Shown piece by piece: positions 1 to 6,676 of a stretch of DNA of 28,833 bases. How positions within the stretch are numbered: the first letter of the stretch is position 1; each line of letters starts with the position of its first letter. Source of the DNA: a virus; IMG/VR virus record IMGVR_UViG_3300029319_004065, positions 1 to 28,833 of that record. One strand, given 5' to 3'. Under the pieces are notes generated by a model. The model saw only the letters and a program-made list of their open reading frames with translations, was not told the origin of the DNA and did no database searches. The translations under genes and the position numbers were made by a program.

Positions 1-1
1 A

Positions 2-418
2 ACTATTATAACAGTTACAAATGCGATATGTAGTAGAATGGGATATGAAAGTGGTGATGTGATTGTAAAAGAAATGTGGGCAAGTATATTGAAACCAGAT
101 AGTCATAATACACATGCGCCACATACACATGGTAATGGTGTATTCTCTGGTGTATTTTATTTAAAAGGTGGTAGTGATATTATACTACAAGATCCAAGAC
201 CTCAAGTCGCGGTGTTGAGACCCAGAGTTGCTAACATGAATGAGTTTAATATACCAAATCATCATATACCATCAACACCTGGCACTGGTATAATATTTCC
301 TGGTTGGTTAAGTCATTACGTGCCAAGGACAGATGAAGAACGTATATCTGTGGCATTCAACATTATATTAAAGGGTAATTATGGACAGAAAGGATCTTTA
401 GCAGAATTAAAACTATAA
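2..418 (+). CDS. 2OG-Fe(II) oxygenase-like protein, 5' end outside the window
   Basis: The frame is open to the left edge with no stop, so the gene almost certainly starts upstream. The first internal ATG is at 38, but the residues before it read as normal protein. The visible part has an HTHAPHTHG iron-ligand region, then the segment NGVFSGVFYLKGG, and near the C-terminus FPGWLSHYVPR with a distal His and an Arg in EERISVAFN that would hold 2-oxoglutarate. This order (HxH, then H, then R on a strand) is the double-stranded beta-helix dioxygenase pattern of the small phage family (PF13759-like) common in marine T4-like phages. It resembles the 190-aa protein at 1898-2470. The substrate is unknown; protein or nucleotide hydroxylation is only a guess. 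Confidence 0.75.
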   Translation, partial: TIITVTNAICSRMGYESGDVIVKEMWASILKPDSHNTHAPHTHGNGVFSGVFYLKGGSDIILQDPRPQVAVLRPRVANMNEFNIPNHHIPSTPGTGIIFPGWLSHYVPRTDEERISVAFNIILKGNYGQKGSLAELKL

Positions 419-421
419 ATA
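414..421 (+). promoter_or_regulatory. T4-type late promoter box TATAAATA
   Basis: Perfect TATAAATA octamer, the T4 late -10 element read by gp55-type sigma with gp33 and the clamp. It overlaps the stop codon of the preceding oxygenase gene. It lies about 100 nt before phoH, so unlike the other copies in this window it would give a transcript with a real leader. The octamer is all A/T and could occur by chance in DNA this AT-rich. Confidence 0.5.
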
Positions 422-431
422 ATATTAGATA

Positions 432-497
432 AGTGGCAGACAATAGTAGGCATATTATATACTGGTAACCAGAATCCGAAATGTAAACTGAGCCACT
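432..497 (+). other. possible structured leader element upstream of phoH
   Basis: The 103-nt gap before phoH contains AGTGGC at 432-437 and its exact complement GCCACT at 492-497, enclosing a small CTGG/CCAG hairpin at 462-472. With the late promoter at 414-421, this would form the 5' leader of the phoH message. It is short and could be chance pairing. The spacing suggested a tRNA, but no T-arm or anticodon arm can be drawn. Confidence 0.25.
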
Positions 498-521
498 ACT
501 CATAAACAAAGTGAAAATAAT

Positions 522-1238
522 ATGGTAAGTAAAAAGAAAACATTGGCAATATCATCAACTGAATTAAATGATATCAAGCCAATAACAGAAAATCAAAAAG
601 AGGTATTCTCCTCTTATAGTAAAGGACAAAATCTTTTTCTATATGGTGTAGCAGGAACAGGTAAAACTTTTGTTGCTTTATACAACGCATTAAAAGATGT
701 GTTGGATCCTAAATCACCTAGAGAGCGAGTGTACATAGTCCGTTCATTGTTACCAACAAGAGACATAGGTTTTTTACCTGGCGATGAAGAAGACAAATCG
801 TATTTGTATCAAGTGCCATATCAAAACATGGTACGATTTATGTTTAAACAACCTGATGAAAGGGCGTTTGAACAACTGTATAATAATTTAAGAAATCAAG
901 GCACAATTGATTTTTTATCTACGAGTTTTTTAAGAGGTGTTACGATTGATAATGGTGTAATTATTGTAGACGAGTGTCAAAACTTAAACTTCCATGAATT
1001 AGATACCATTATGACTAGAGTAGGGCAAGATACTAAGATTATATTTGCTGGTGACATACAACAAACAGATTTAACAAAAACGAATGATCGTAACGGAATA
1101 TTAGATTTCGTTAACATAATGCAACAAATGAAGGAGATGGATTGTATAGAGTTTGATATAGGTGATATAGTAAGATCAGGTCTACTTAAATCATATCTCA
1201 TAAACAAAATTAAGTTAGGACTCCACTATGAAGCATAA
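522..1238 (+). CDS. phoH: PhoH-like P-loop ATPase
   Basis: 238 aa. A Walker A loop GVAGTGKT lies at about residues 42-49 and a Walker B segment IIVDECQN at about 147-154, followed by the sensor-like stretch IIFAGDIQQTD. This is the PhoH/RNA-helicase-like ATPase fold; phoH is very common in marine T4-like phages, but its role is unsettled (RNA metabolism or phosphate response have been proposed). The length fits a single-domain PhoH. The last 11 nt overlap the lysozyme gene. The start at 522 follows an AT-rich leader without a clear Shine-Dalgarno sequence. Confidence 0.93.
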   Translation: MVSKKKTLAISSTELNDIKPITENQKEVFSSYSKGQNLFLYGVAGTGKTFVALYNALKDVLDPKSPRERVYIVRSLLPTRDIGFLPGDEEDKSYLYQVPYQNMVRFMFKQPDERAFEQLYNNLRNQGTIDFLSTSFLRGVTIDNGVIIVDECQNLNFHELDTIMTRVGQDTKIIFAGDIQQTDLTKTNDRNGILDFVNIMQQMKEMDCIEFDIGDIVRSGLLKSYLINKIKLGLHYEA

Positions 1239-1740
1239 TTGGGAAAAAAGTTTAGAAGTAATTTTACACCACGAGGGCGGTTATGTAAATCACCCTAAAG
1301 ATCCAGGTGGTGAAACTAACATGGGTGTAACTAAAAGAGTATACGAAGACTTTGGTGGCACTAAAGATATGAAAGATTTAACACATGAAGATGTAGAACC
1401 AATCTACAAAAAAAATTATTGGGATAGAGTTAAGGGTGATGATTTACCTGAAGGACTTGACCTAATGATATTTGACTTTGCTGTTAATGCAGGTACAGGT
1501 CGTGCCGCAAAATTTATACAACGATTAGTAAACACAACCGTTGATGGTGGCATTGGACCAAACACACTAGGTAAAATCAAAGAGTATGTTGACCATTATG
1601 GATTAGAACAAACAATATCATCATATGCTTTGATGAGACAAAACTATTACGAAAGTTTATCTACCTTTGACACATTTGGTAAAGGATGGACTAGACGAGT
1701 AAGTGAGGTAACAGAAAAGGCAAAAGAATGGATATCTTAA
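1228..1740 (+). CDS. phage lysozyme/endolysin, GH108 family
   Basis: 170 aa. The N-terminus has the GH108 signature HHEGGY (catalytic Glu16) followed by DPGGETNMGVT, then YKKNYWDRVKGDDLP and DFAVNAGTGRAAKFIQRL. The C-terminal part fits the peptidoglycan-binding region that accompanies this family. It would cleave the peptidoglycan glycan backbone at lysis. There is no signal peptide, so it needs a holin. It overlaps phoH by 11 nt, with an AGGA ribosome site inside the phoH end, and it overlaps the small membrane-protein gene at 1728 by 13 nt, a plausible lysis pair. Confidence 0.92.
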   Translation: MKHNWEKSLEVILHHEGGYVNHPKDPGGETNMGVTKRVYEDFGGTKDMKDLTHEDVEPIYKKNYWDRVKGDDLPEGLDLMIFDFAVNAGTGRAAKFIQRLVNTTVDGGIGPNTLGKIKEYVDHYGLEQTISSYALMRQNYYESLSTFDTFGKGWTRRVSEVTEKAKEWIS

Positions 1741-1898
1741 CATTACATATACTTGCTGTTGGTTGTATCATATACCTATCATATAGATATGGTGTATATA
1801 AAGCCAATAAAGAATTTGATAAATTTTTACAAAGAATGTCTGAGGTTGAGAAAGAACTCAACAAGAAACCTGTAGACCCTTTTTTTACTAGGCGATAA
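1728..1898 (+). CDS. small single-span membrane protein, possible lysis accessory
   Basis: 56-aa ORF. It starts inside the end of the lysozyme gene in another frame and stops in a TAATG overlap with the next gene. Residues 1-22 are hydrophobic (ILAVGCIIYLSYRYG), and the rest is a charged, probably helical segment (EFDKFLQRMSEVEKELNKK). The topology, a short N-terminal membrane anchor followed by a hydrophilic coil, resembles an inner-membrane spanin or a small holin helper. Tight coupling to the lysozyme supports a lysis role, but there is no recognisable family signature. Confidence 0.65.
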   Translation: MDILTLHILAVGCIIYLSYRYGVYKANKEFDKFLQRMSEVEKELNKKPVDPFFTRR

Positions 1899-2470
1899 TG
1901 CCAGTAGATTTACTTTATCCTACACCAATCTTTGTAGATAAAACAACTGATGAAAATATTTTTGTAGAAATACAAAATGCAGTAGATAGTGAAACATATA
2001 GTTATAATGACTATTGGGGTAAGACCCATGAACTATCTGAAAGTGGTGATATCATAAAAAAGTATGAATGCCATCATCTTCAAACATGGTTAGAGAAATC
2101 ATTAAAAGAATATTACACGGTATTAAATCGAAGTCTATTGAAGTTTAATGATGATTTTGCCATAGAGAGTTGGATTGCAAAATTTAATCCTGATGATTAT
2201 GCACATATTCATTCACATGGACATGCAGATATATCAGGTGTATTCTACCATCAGACAAACGATATAGATGGTCATTTATGGTTTGAGAATCCTGCAGTAC
2301 AATCAGAGCAATCTCTATCTTATACACAAGAGGTTATTAAGTATGCACCTCAAAAAGGTAAACTTATAATGTTTCCTGGTTATATGAAACATGGTGTATT
2401 GAGAAATCAAACACAGGACACCAGAATAAGTCTATCATTTAATATTTACTTTCCAAAGAAAACTGCTTGA
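1898..2470 (+). CDS. 2OG-Fe(II) oxygenase family protein
   Basis: 190 aa. An N-terminal PTPIFVDKT motif is followed by a helical region, then the iron ligands in HIHSHGHADISGVFY and the distal ligand region FPGYMKHGV, with the 2-oxoglutarate Arg in QDTRISLSFN. This is the complete double-stranded beta-helix core of the PF13759-type phage oxygenases. It is the second such protein within 2.5 kb. The start codon overlaps the preceding stop (TAATG), indicating translational coupling. The substrate is unknown. Confidence 0.85.
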   Translation: MPVDLLYPTPIFVDKTTDENIFVEIQNAVDSETYSYNDYWGKTHELSESGDIIKKYECHHLQTWLEKSLKEYYTVLNRSLLKFNDDFAIESWIAKFNPDDYAHIHSHGHADISGVFYHQTNDIDGHLWFENPAVQSEQSLSYTQEVIKYAPQKGKLIMFPGYMKHGVLRNQTQDTRISLSFNIYFPKKTA

Positions 2471-2495
2471 CTTTTTGGTCAGATTGTGATATAAT
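2467..2495 (+). promoter_or_regulatory. sigma70-type extended -10 promoter
   Basis: TTGACT at 2467-2472 and TATAAT at 2490-2495 with a 17-bp spacer, and TG one base before the -10 box (extended -10). The layout is nearly the same as the promoter at 6333-6361. The expected start, about 7 nt after the -10 box, falls on the A of the exonuclease ATG at 2502, so the transcript may be leaderless. It probably drives early transcription by host RNA polymerase of the exonuclease-gp33-gp59 block. Confidence 0.8.
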
Positions 2496-2501
2496 AATAT
2501 T

Positions 2502-3176
2502 ATGTTTTTACACAAACCCCCAACGAAAGATTTACCACCTCTAAAGGCCAAGACCTCAGATGTTGGTAGATTTTATACAAACCTAGAGACTAACGAATCC
2601 TACCCTTCTATTACTACTGTTCTTGGTGCACAAAGTAAACAAGGCATATTAGAATGGAAGAAAAGAGTTGGCGAAGATGTCGCCAATCATATATCAAATC
2701 AGGCCGCAACAAGAGGTACGGCAGTACACAATATGGTAGAAGACCACCTCAATAATATAAATGTTGATGAAGTTGAAAAATATAAAAAACAGTTTCTACC
2801 TAGAATGATGTTTAATGTTTTGAAGCCTGAATTAATTAAAATAAATAATATTAGATTACAAGAAGCCGCGATGTATTCAAGTGATTATACAGTTGCTGGT
2901 CGTGTTGATTGTATTGGTGAGTATGACGGTGTATTATCTGTTATAGATTTCAAAACATCTACAAAAGAGAAAAGTGAAGATTGGATTGAAAACTATTTCG
3001 TACAAGGTAGTGCCTATTCTCAAATGTACAAAGAACACTTTGGTGAAGAAGTGCCACAGATTGTAATACTAATAACAACTGAACAAGGTACAACGCAGGT
3101 ATTTAAAAAGAACCCGTATGATTACCTTGAGAAATTAAAACAATATGTCGAAGAATTTTATAAAACACTTTCTTAG
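2502..3176 (+). CDS. PD-(D/E)XK family exonuclease
   Basis: 224 aa. The motif GTAVHNMVE near residue 78, followed by RVDCIGEYDGVLSVIDFKTS, gives the conserved Asp and the D-F-K catalytic triplet of the PD-(D/E)XK nucleases (MGME1/RecB-like exonucleases found in T4-like marine phages). A C-terminal QGSAYSQMYKEHFG helix fits the family's QxxxY-type motif. It likely processes DNA ends in recombination or degrades host DNA. The first codon lies directly behind a strong promoter and there is no Shine-Dalgarno sequence. Confidence 0.85.
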   Translation: MFLHKPPTKDLPPLKAKTSDVGRFYTNLETNESYPSITTVLGAQSKQGILEWKKRVGEDVANHISNQAATRGTAVHNMVEDHLNNINVDEVEKYKKQFLPRMMFNVLKPELIKINNIRLQEAAMYSSDYTVAGRVDCIGEYDGVLSVIDFKTSTKEKSEDWIENYFVQGSAYSQMYKEHFGEEVPQIVILITTEQGTTQVFKKNPYDYLEKLKQYVEEFYKTLS

Positions 3177-3549
3177 TTTTTGGTGTATTCTCATTGTAGT
3201 TAGTTTTTTTGCAAAACAATTACAAAGTGAAGAGCACCCTTTATTTCCAAATGGCGTTATGACAACGCAAAATGTACCAATATTTTGTGGTAGTGGTCCA
3301 GTAGTATTTTCGTATGCGAGTAGTATATTTAAACAAAAATCAATCGCATGGTCAGATGTAAAATCAGTTGGTGATCCTAATTCAGAAACTTTTGCTTGGG
3401 TGTCATTTTGGTATAGTGAAGAACTAAAAAATGGCTCTGTGTTTTTAACTATTAAAGAAACAGGTCAAACATGTTTGATGGGTTACGGTATGGATTGGAT
3501 ATTTGATACAGAATTATTATTAGATATAGTAAATGAGAATATGGAATGA
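3145..3549 (+). CDS. exported protein of unknown function
   Basis: 134 aa, not recognised. It begins inside the end of the exonuclease gene in another frame (32-nt overlap). Residues 1-28 form a signal peptide or membrane anchor (FLSFWCILIVVSFFAKQLQS), followed by a soluble domain with two widely spaced Cys (in FCGSG and TCLMG) that could pair in the periplasm. It overlaps the next gene by 4 nt. The host-envelope destination is inferred from the signal alone. Confidence 0.7.
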   Translation: MSKNFIKHFLSFWCILIVVSFFAKQLQSEEHPLFPNGVMTTQNVPIFCGSGPVVFSYASSIFKQKSIAWSDVKSVGDPNSETFAWVSFWYSEELKNGSVFLTIKETGQTCLMGYGMDWIFDTELLLDIVNENME

Positions 3550-4304
3550 GAATAGATTTTTATTGCCCTTACTACGATTTGATAGAGTATAAACCATACC
3601 CTATCAAACAAAACATGCCAGATTGGTTTAGAAAATTACCAATGTTCCATGATAGACAAATAAATCAAAGAACTGTTAAGGCATGTGTACCATTCGTTGA
3701 GGCGATGACTAGTGGTTATTGTATACCAACACCGTTTGATTTAAAGATTAAAAAACAAATGAATGAAGATGGTAACTTTAGTTTATGGACAGAGTGGGGC
3801 ACACTAGGTGCAAGTGAATTGATTGATAACAAGTATGGTAAATTACCAATGTTAGACTTTAGTGGTCATGACCCACATCAATATACAGACATGCCATTTC
3901 CTGATGGTTATTGGAATCTAGTTGCAAAGTTTGTATTGCCATGGTCAATAAAAACACCTGGTGGTTATAGTTGTTTATTTACACCACCAATGAATAGAGA
4001 AAGAGTATATTTTGAAATCATATCTGGTATTATTGATACAGACATGTTTGAATTTAATTTAAACTTTCCTATCTACATGAAAGATTGGGACGATAGTAAA
4101 GGCCCTTATAGAGAACTTGTTATACCTGGTGGCACACCCATTGCACATGTATTTCCATTTAAACGAGACGATTGGAAAATGCACATTGGTAAAGACCCTA
4201 GACATAGCACCACTGAAAAGAAATATAAACGCCATGTAAAATTTCTATCAGACGCTGTACATAATTACAGAAATAAAACATGGAGAAAGAAAAGTTATAA
4301 ATGA
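3546..4304 (+). CDS. conserved phage protein of unknown function
   Basis: 252 aa, rich in aromatic residues and Pro, with an N-terminal FYCPYYDLIEYKPYP and MPDWFRKLPMF, and later motifs such as GGYSCLFTPPMN and GGTPIAHVFPF. I recall similar proteins in marine T4-like phages but know no function. No membrane segment or catalytic motif stands out. ATGA-type overlaps at both ends place it in one operon with gp33 and gp59, so an early or middle role in takeover or replication is possible. Confidence 0.75.
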   Translation: MRIDFYCPYYDLIEYKPYPIKQNMPDWFRKLPMFHDRQINQRTVKACVPFVEAMTSGYCIPTPFDLKIKKQMNEDGNFSLWTEWGTLGASELIDNKYGKLPMLDFSGHDPHQYTDMPFPDGYWNLVAKFVLPWSIKTPGGYSCLFTPPMNRERVYFEIISGIIDTDMFEFNLNFPIYMKDWDDSKGPYRELVIPGGTPIAHVFPFKRDDWKMHIGKDPRHSTTEKKYKRHVKFLSDAVHNYRNKTWRKKSYK

Positions 4305-4510
4305 CCCCAAAACAATTTGCTCTCCTGATAGAGAAACGTGCCAGTCAGAAAAAGATATCACACATGGACGCTGTATTAGATTACTGCTCAGAAAAAGAAA
4401 TAGAACCAGACCAAGTGACACATTTAATTAACAGAAACTTAAAAGAGAAAATAAAGATGAACGCCCAAGACTTAAACTTTCTACCAAAGACAGCAACACT
4501 ACCAGTATAA
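4301..4510 (+). CDS. 33: late promoter transcription co-activator gp33
   Basis: 69 aa. The sequence (LLIEKRASQKKISHMDAVLDY, then EKEIEPDQVTHLI and LKEKIKMNAQDLNFLP) closely resembles what I remember of gp33 proteins in T4-like cyanophages. gp33 binds the RNA polymerase flap and the sliding clamp gp45, and activates late transcription at TATAAATA promoters together with the sigma factor gp55, which is not in this window. The late-type boxes in this window agree with its presence. It overlaps its neighbours by 4 and 1 nt. Confidence 0.8.
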   Translation: MTPKQFALLIEKRASQKKISHMDAVLDYCSEKEIEPDQVTHLINRNLKEKIKMNAQDLNFLPKTATLPV

Positions 4511-5088
4511 TGCAAGATGGTTACGAAGCATACAAGAAATACTTGGCACTAAAATTACATTTTACGAGGGACGATTATGACTTTTTTAAATTTAACGGAC
4601 AGACTAAAGCAAGTTATGAAACATTTATACAACGCAACGATAAGTATTTCTTTATCAAGGCAGCCAGAAAATATGGCGATAGTATTGTGGACTTTTTTGT
4701 TAGCAACTTCATTTCTAGTAAGTCGCCTTACATAAAAGACTTTAACCAAGAGGCACATTTAGATAGACAAAAACGAATTGATGGTATATCATATTACTTT
4801 GAAACAGACATGGCACAACTATTAAGAAAATCACAAGGAGACTTTAACAAGATATTTAAAATTACGAGAGGGCAACACCCCATATTAGTGAAAACATATA
4901 TGGCAAAGAGAGTAACCTTAGAGACCTTATGTGTCCTACAAAACATGTTTAATTACATCAAAGATTTTGATAAACATATTTCTGACACAATTATATGGCC
5001 ACAACTAAAGACAAAAATATTAAAGTATAAACCTTTTCTACAATATAATGAGACTAAACTAAAATTAAAACTGAAAGAAATGGTATGA
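4510..5088 (+). CDS. 59: helicase loader gp59
   Basis: 192 aa, all-helical in appearance and rich in Lys, Phe and Tyr, with an N-terminal DGYEAYKKYLALKLHF and DYDFFKFNGQTKASYETF. This pattern and the size (T4 gp59 is 217 aa) match the gp59 family, which loads the gp41 helicase onto gp32-coated single-stranded DNA at forks. The position directly after gp33 also fits T4-like gene order in marine phages. It is coupled by TAATG to gp33 and ATGA to the next gene. Confidence 0.8.
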   Translation: MQDGYEAYKKYLALKLHFTRDDYDFFKFNGQTKASYETFIQRNDKYFFIKAARKYGDSIVDFFVSNFISSKSPYIKDFNQEAHLDRQKRIDGISYYFETDMAQLLRKSQGDFNKIFKITRGQHPILVKTYMAKRVTLETLCVLQNMFNYIKDFDKHISDTIIWPQLKTKILKYKPFLQYNETKLKLKLKEMV

Positions 5089-5495
5089 TAACAGTAACAA
5101 ATAATTTTGCGAGTGATGTGGTAACTTGGGAAGAAGCAATACATGATTACGATAAAAGTATGAAAGAAGGACTAGAGGTTAAATCATCTACCCCACCTGG
5201 TTTCTTTGTAACACATAATATAAATTATTTACCTAAAGTAAAGAAAGTATTAGATAAATTAACTTATAGTGTGGCACACTTGTATTGCAACTTAACAACA
5301 CTTGCACCTACATTTGGTGAACATGCGGACAATGTTAATGTTTGTTTCTGGCAATGCCAAGGTGAAACAAAGTGGGTGATAGAAGAAAAAGATTACATAC
5401 TAAAACCAGGTGATTTAATATTTGTGCCTAAAGGTATTAAACATAATGTTATACCTTTGACACCTAGACTTGGTATATCAATGAGTAAAACATGA
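5085..5495 (+). CDS. cupin-like metal-binding protein
   Basis: 136 aa. The C-terminal half has EHADNVNVCFWQCQG, then WVIEEKDYILKPGDLIFVPKGIKHNVIPLTPRLGISMS, which is the cupin layout with HxD and a distal His after a PGD turn. This could be an Fe(II) dioxygenase site of the JmjC/cupin_8 type or a plain cupin. It is the third protein in this block with a probable double-stranded beta-helix metal site. The substrate is unknown. It sits in an overlapping operon between gp59 and an unknown gene. Confidence 0.65.
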   Translation: MITVTNNFASDVVTWEEAIHDYDKSMKEGLEVKSSTPPGFFVTHNINYLPKVKKVLDKLTYSVAHLYCNLTTLAPTFGEHADNVNVCFWQCQGETKWVIEEKDYILKPGDLIFVPKGIKHNVIPLTPRLGISMSKT

Positions 5496-6343
5496 GTGAG
5501 AATTTATTTGTATTAGGTAATGGTGAGAGTAGAAAAGACATAGATGTCGAACTACTGAAAAGTAAAGGTAAAGTATATGGTTGTAATGCCATTTTTAGAG
5601 AACATGAACTAGATGGTTTAATTGCAGTTGACCCAATGTTAGAACACGAAATATATCAAAGTGGTTATGCACATAAGAATCCATGTTACTTTAGAAGTTG
5701 GGATGGCATGCCTGTTGATCATTATGAAATGATGAAAGAGGCACAAACAAGTAATATGAAAAGTCCTAACATAAGAGAATGGAAGTATAACCAAGAGGGA
5801 CACTATCTATCTTTTGTAATACATGGCACAGCCGCAATAGATACGAACAGAAAAACTGATAGATGGAAAGGTGAGGGTTTTGAAAATGTTTATATCACAT
5901 GGTTATATGGACACGATAAGGTAACACAATTAAAAGAAATTATGAATGATTACTATGCCGGGTCATGGGAAGGTGAAGAGAGAGGTCCTGAAGATCCTGG
6001 TTGGTCATCTGGTGCAACGGCGATGTACATAGGTTGTAAACTAGAAAAACCTAAGACATGTTATTTGATAGGCATGGACATGTACAGTACCACAGATTTT
6101 ATTAATAATTTATATAAGAACACACATGGATATCTCAACCAAGACGAGTCCTCAGTAACACCACAAAACTGGATTACACAAATGGGCAGAGTAATGGTGA
6201 GATATAAAGATATTCAGTTTATTAAGGTAAACCCGGAGGGCAACTCAAAAGTAAGTGAGAGAATGTTACAATGGGATTCCATACCAAATCTGACTTATCA
6301 ACATACTAAGGAATTTATTTCACATTTAGCGCTTGACTTTTAA
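5492..6343 (+). CDS. conserved phage protein, possible nucleotide-sugar-type Rossmann fold
   Basis: 283 aa. The N-terminus LFVLGNGESRKDIDVELLKSKGKVYGCNAIFRE has a strand, a glycine-rich loop and a strand as in DUF115/MptE-like or glycosyltransferase-type Rossmann proteins. A later SSGATAMYIGCKLEKPKTCYLIGMDMY forms a second conserved patch. Homologues are, to my memory, widespread in marine T4-like phages without a known activity. It ends the operon; its last codons overlap a -35 promoter element (6333-6338) for the following intergenic RNA. Confidence 0.7.
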   Translation: MSENLFVLGNGESRKDIDVELLKSKGKVYGCNAIFREHELDGLIAVDPMLEHEIYQSGYAHKNPCYFRSWDGMPVDHYEMMKEAQTSNMKSPNIREWKYNQEGHYLSFVIHGTAAIDTNRKTDRWKGEGFENVYITWLYGHDKVTQLKEIMNDYYAGSWEGEERGPEDPGWSSGATAMYIGCKLEKPKTCYLIGMDMYSTTDFINNLYKNTHGYLNQDESSVTPQNWITQMGRVMVRYKDIQFIKVNPEGNSKVSERMLQWDSIPNLTYQHTKEFISHLALDF

Positions 6344-6361
6344 GCCTACCTGTGTTATAAT
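6333..6361 (+). promoter_or_regulatory. sigma70-type extended -10 promoter before the intergenic RNA and gp32
   Basis: TTGACT at 6333-6338, a 17-bp spacer and TATAAT at 6356-6361, preceded by TG at the extended -10 position. The expected start is about 6368, right where the closing stem of the predicted RNA begins. It has the same architecture as the promoter at 2467-2495, and both share CTTGACTTTT at the -35 side. It would be active with host RNA polymerase early in infection. Confidence 0.85.
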
Positions 6362-6365
6362 AGAG

Positions 6366-6592
6366 TTATCATTTAGCAGAATTATATTGGTTGCAAACTT
6401 TATATCGTTCTGGCTGAACAATGCTTAAGAGGGCATAAGGCAAAGTGGTTAGAGGGTAGTGGGCAAACGCCTCAAGACACTAACTGTTTGTTTATTAGTA
6501 GGGACCATATCTGTACGAAAGTATGACTTGGACTCTTCCTGAAAAATTGTGGGTAATACTCCAGTTGAATCCCACGAACGGCTAAATGATAA
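6366..6592 (+). ncRNA. probable structured non-coding RNA or gp32 leader, about 230 nt
   Basis: The only gene-free stretch over 300 nt (6344-6676). TTATCATTTAGC at 6366-6377 is exactly complementary to GCTAAATGATAA at 6581-6592, closing a multibranched fold. Internal helices drawn by eye: 6407-6410 with 6416-6419; 6421-6424 with 6433-6436; 6457-6461 with 6478-6482, enclosing GGC/GCC; 6500-6507 with 6529-6540, interrupted by a bulge and capped by a GAAA tetraloop hairpin at 6513-6524; and GTGGG 6549-6553 with CCCAC 6571-6575. The 5' end coincides with a strong promoter's start and the 3' stem runs into TTAATTTT. It matches no RNA family I know. It could be free, or a leader controlling gp32 translation. 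Confidence 0.6.
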
Positions 6593-6616
6593 TTAATTTT
6601 CACTAAAGGTAAAAAC

Positions 6617-6638
6617 TTGTATATATACTAATATACAA
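6617..6638 (+). repeat. AT-rich inverted repeat in the gp32 leader
   Basis: TTGTATAT and ATATACAA flank a 6-nt loop, 38 nt before the gp32 start. This could be an operator, a weak hairpin, or the loading site through which gp32 represses its own translation, as T4 gp32 does at an unstructured AT-rich leader. A good AAGGA ribosome site follows at 6666-6670. Confidence 0.4.
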
Positions 6639-6676
6639 TTATACGAATACAACGAATACAAACATAAGGATAAAAT

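Noticed and set aside
432-497. tRNA-like spacing of AGTGGC and GCCACT before phoH
   Set aside because: No TTCRANY-type T-loop, no anticodon stem-loop and only six acceptor-like pairs, so I list it only as a possible leader element.
6366-6592. Group I intron, tmRNA or glutamine riboswitch in the gene-free stretch
   Set aside because: No P-Q-R-S core elements, no tRNA-like T-arm and tag reading frame, and no glnA-type conserved loop can be found. It also does not interrupt a gene.
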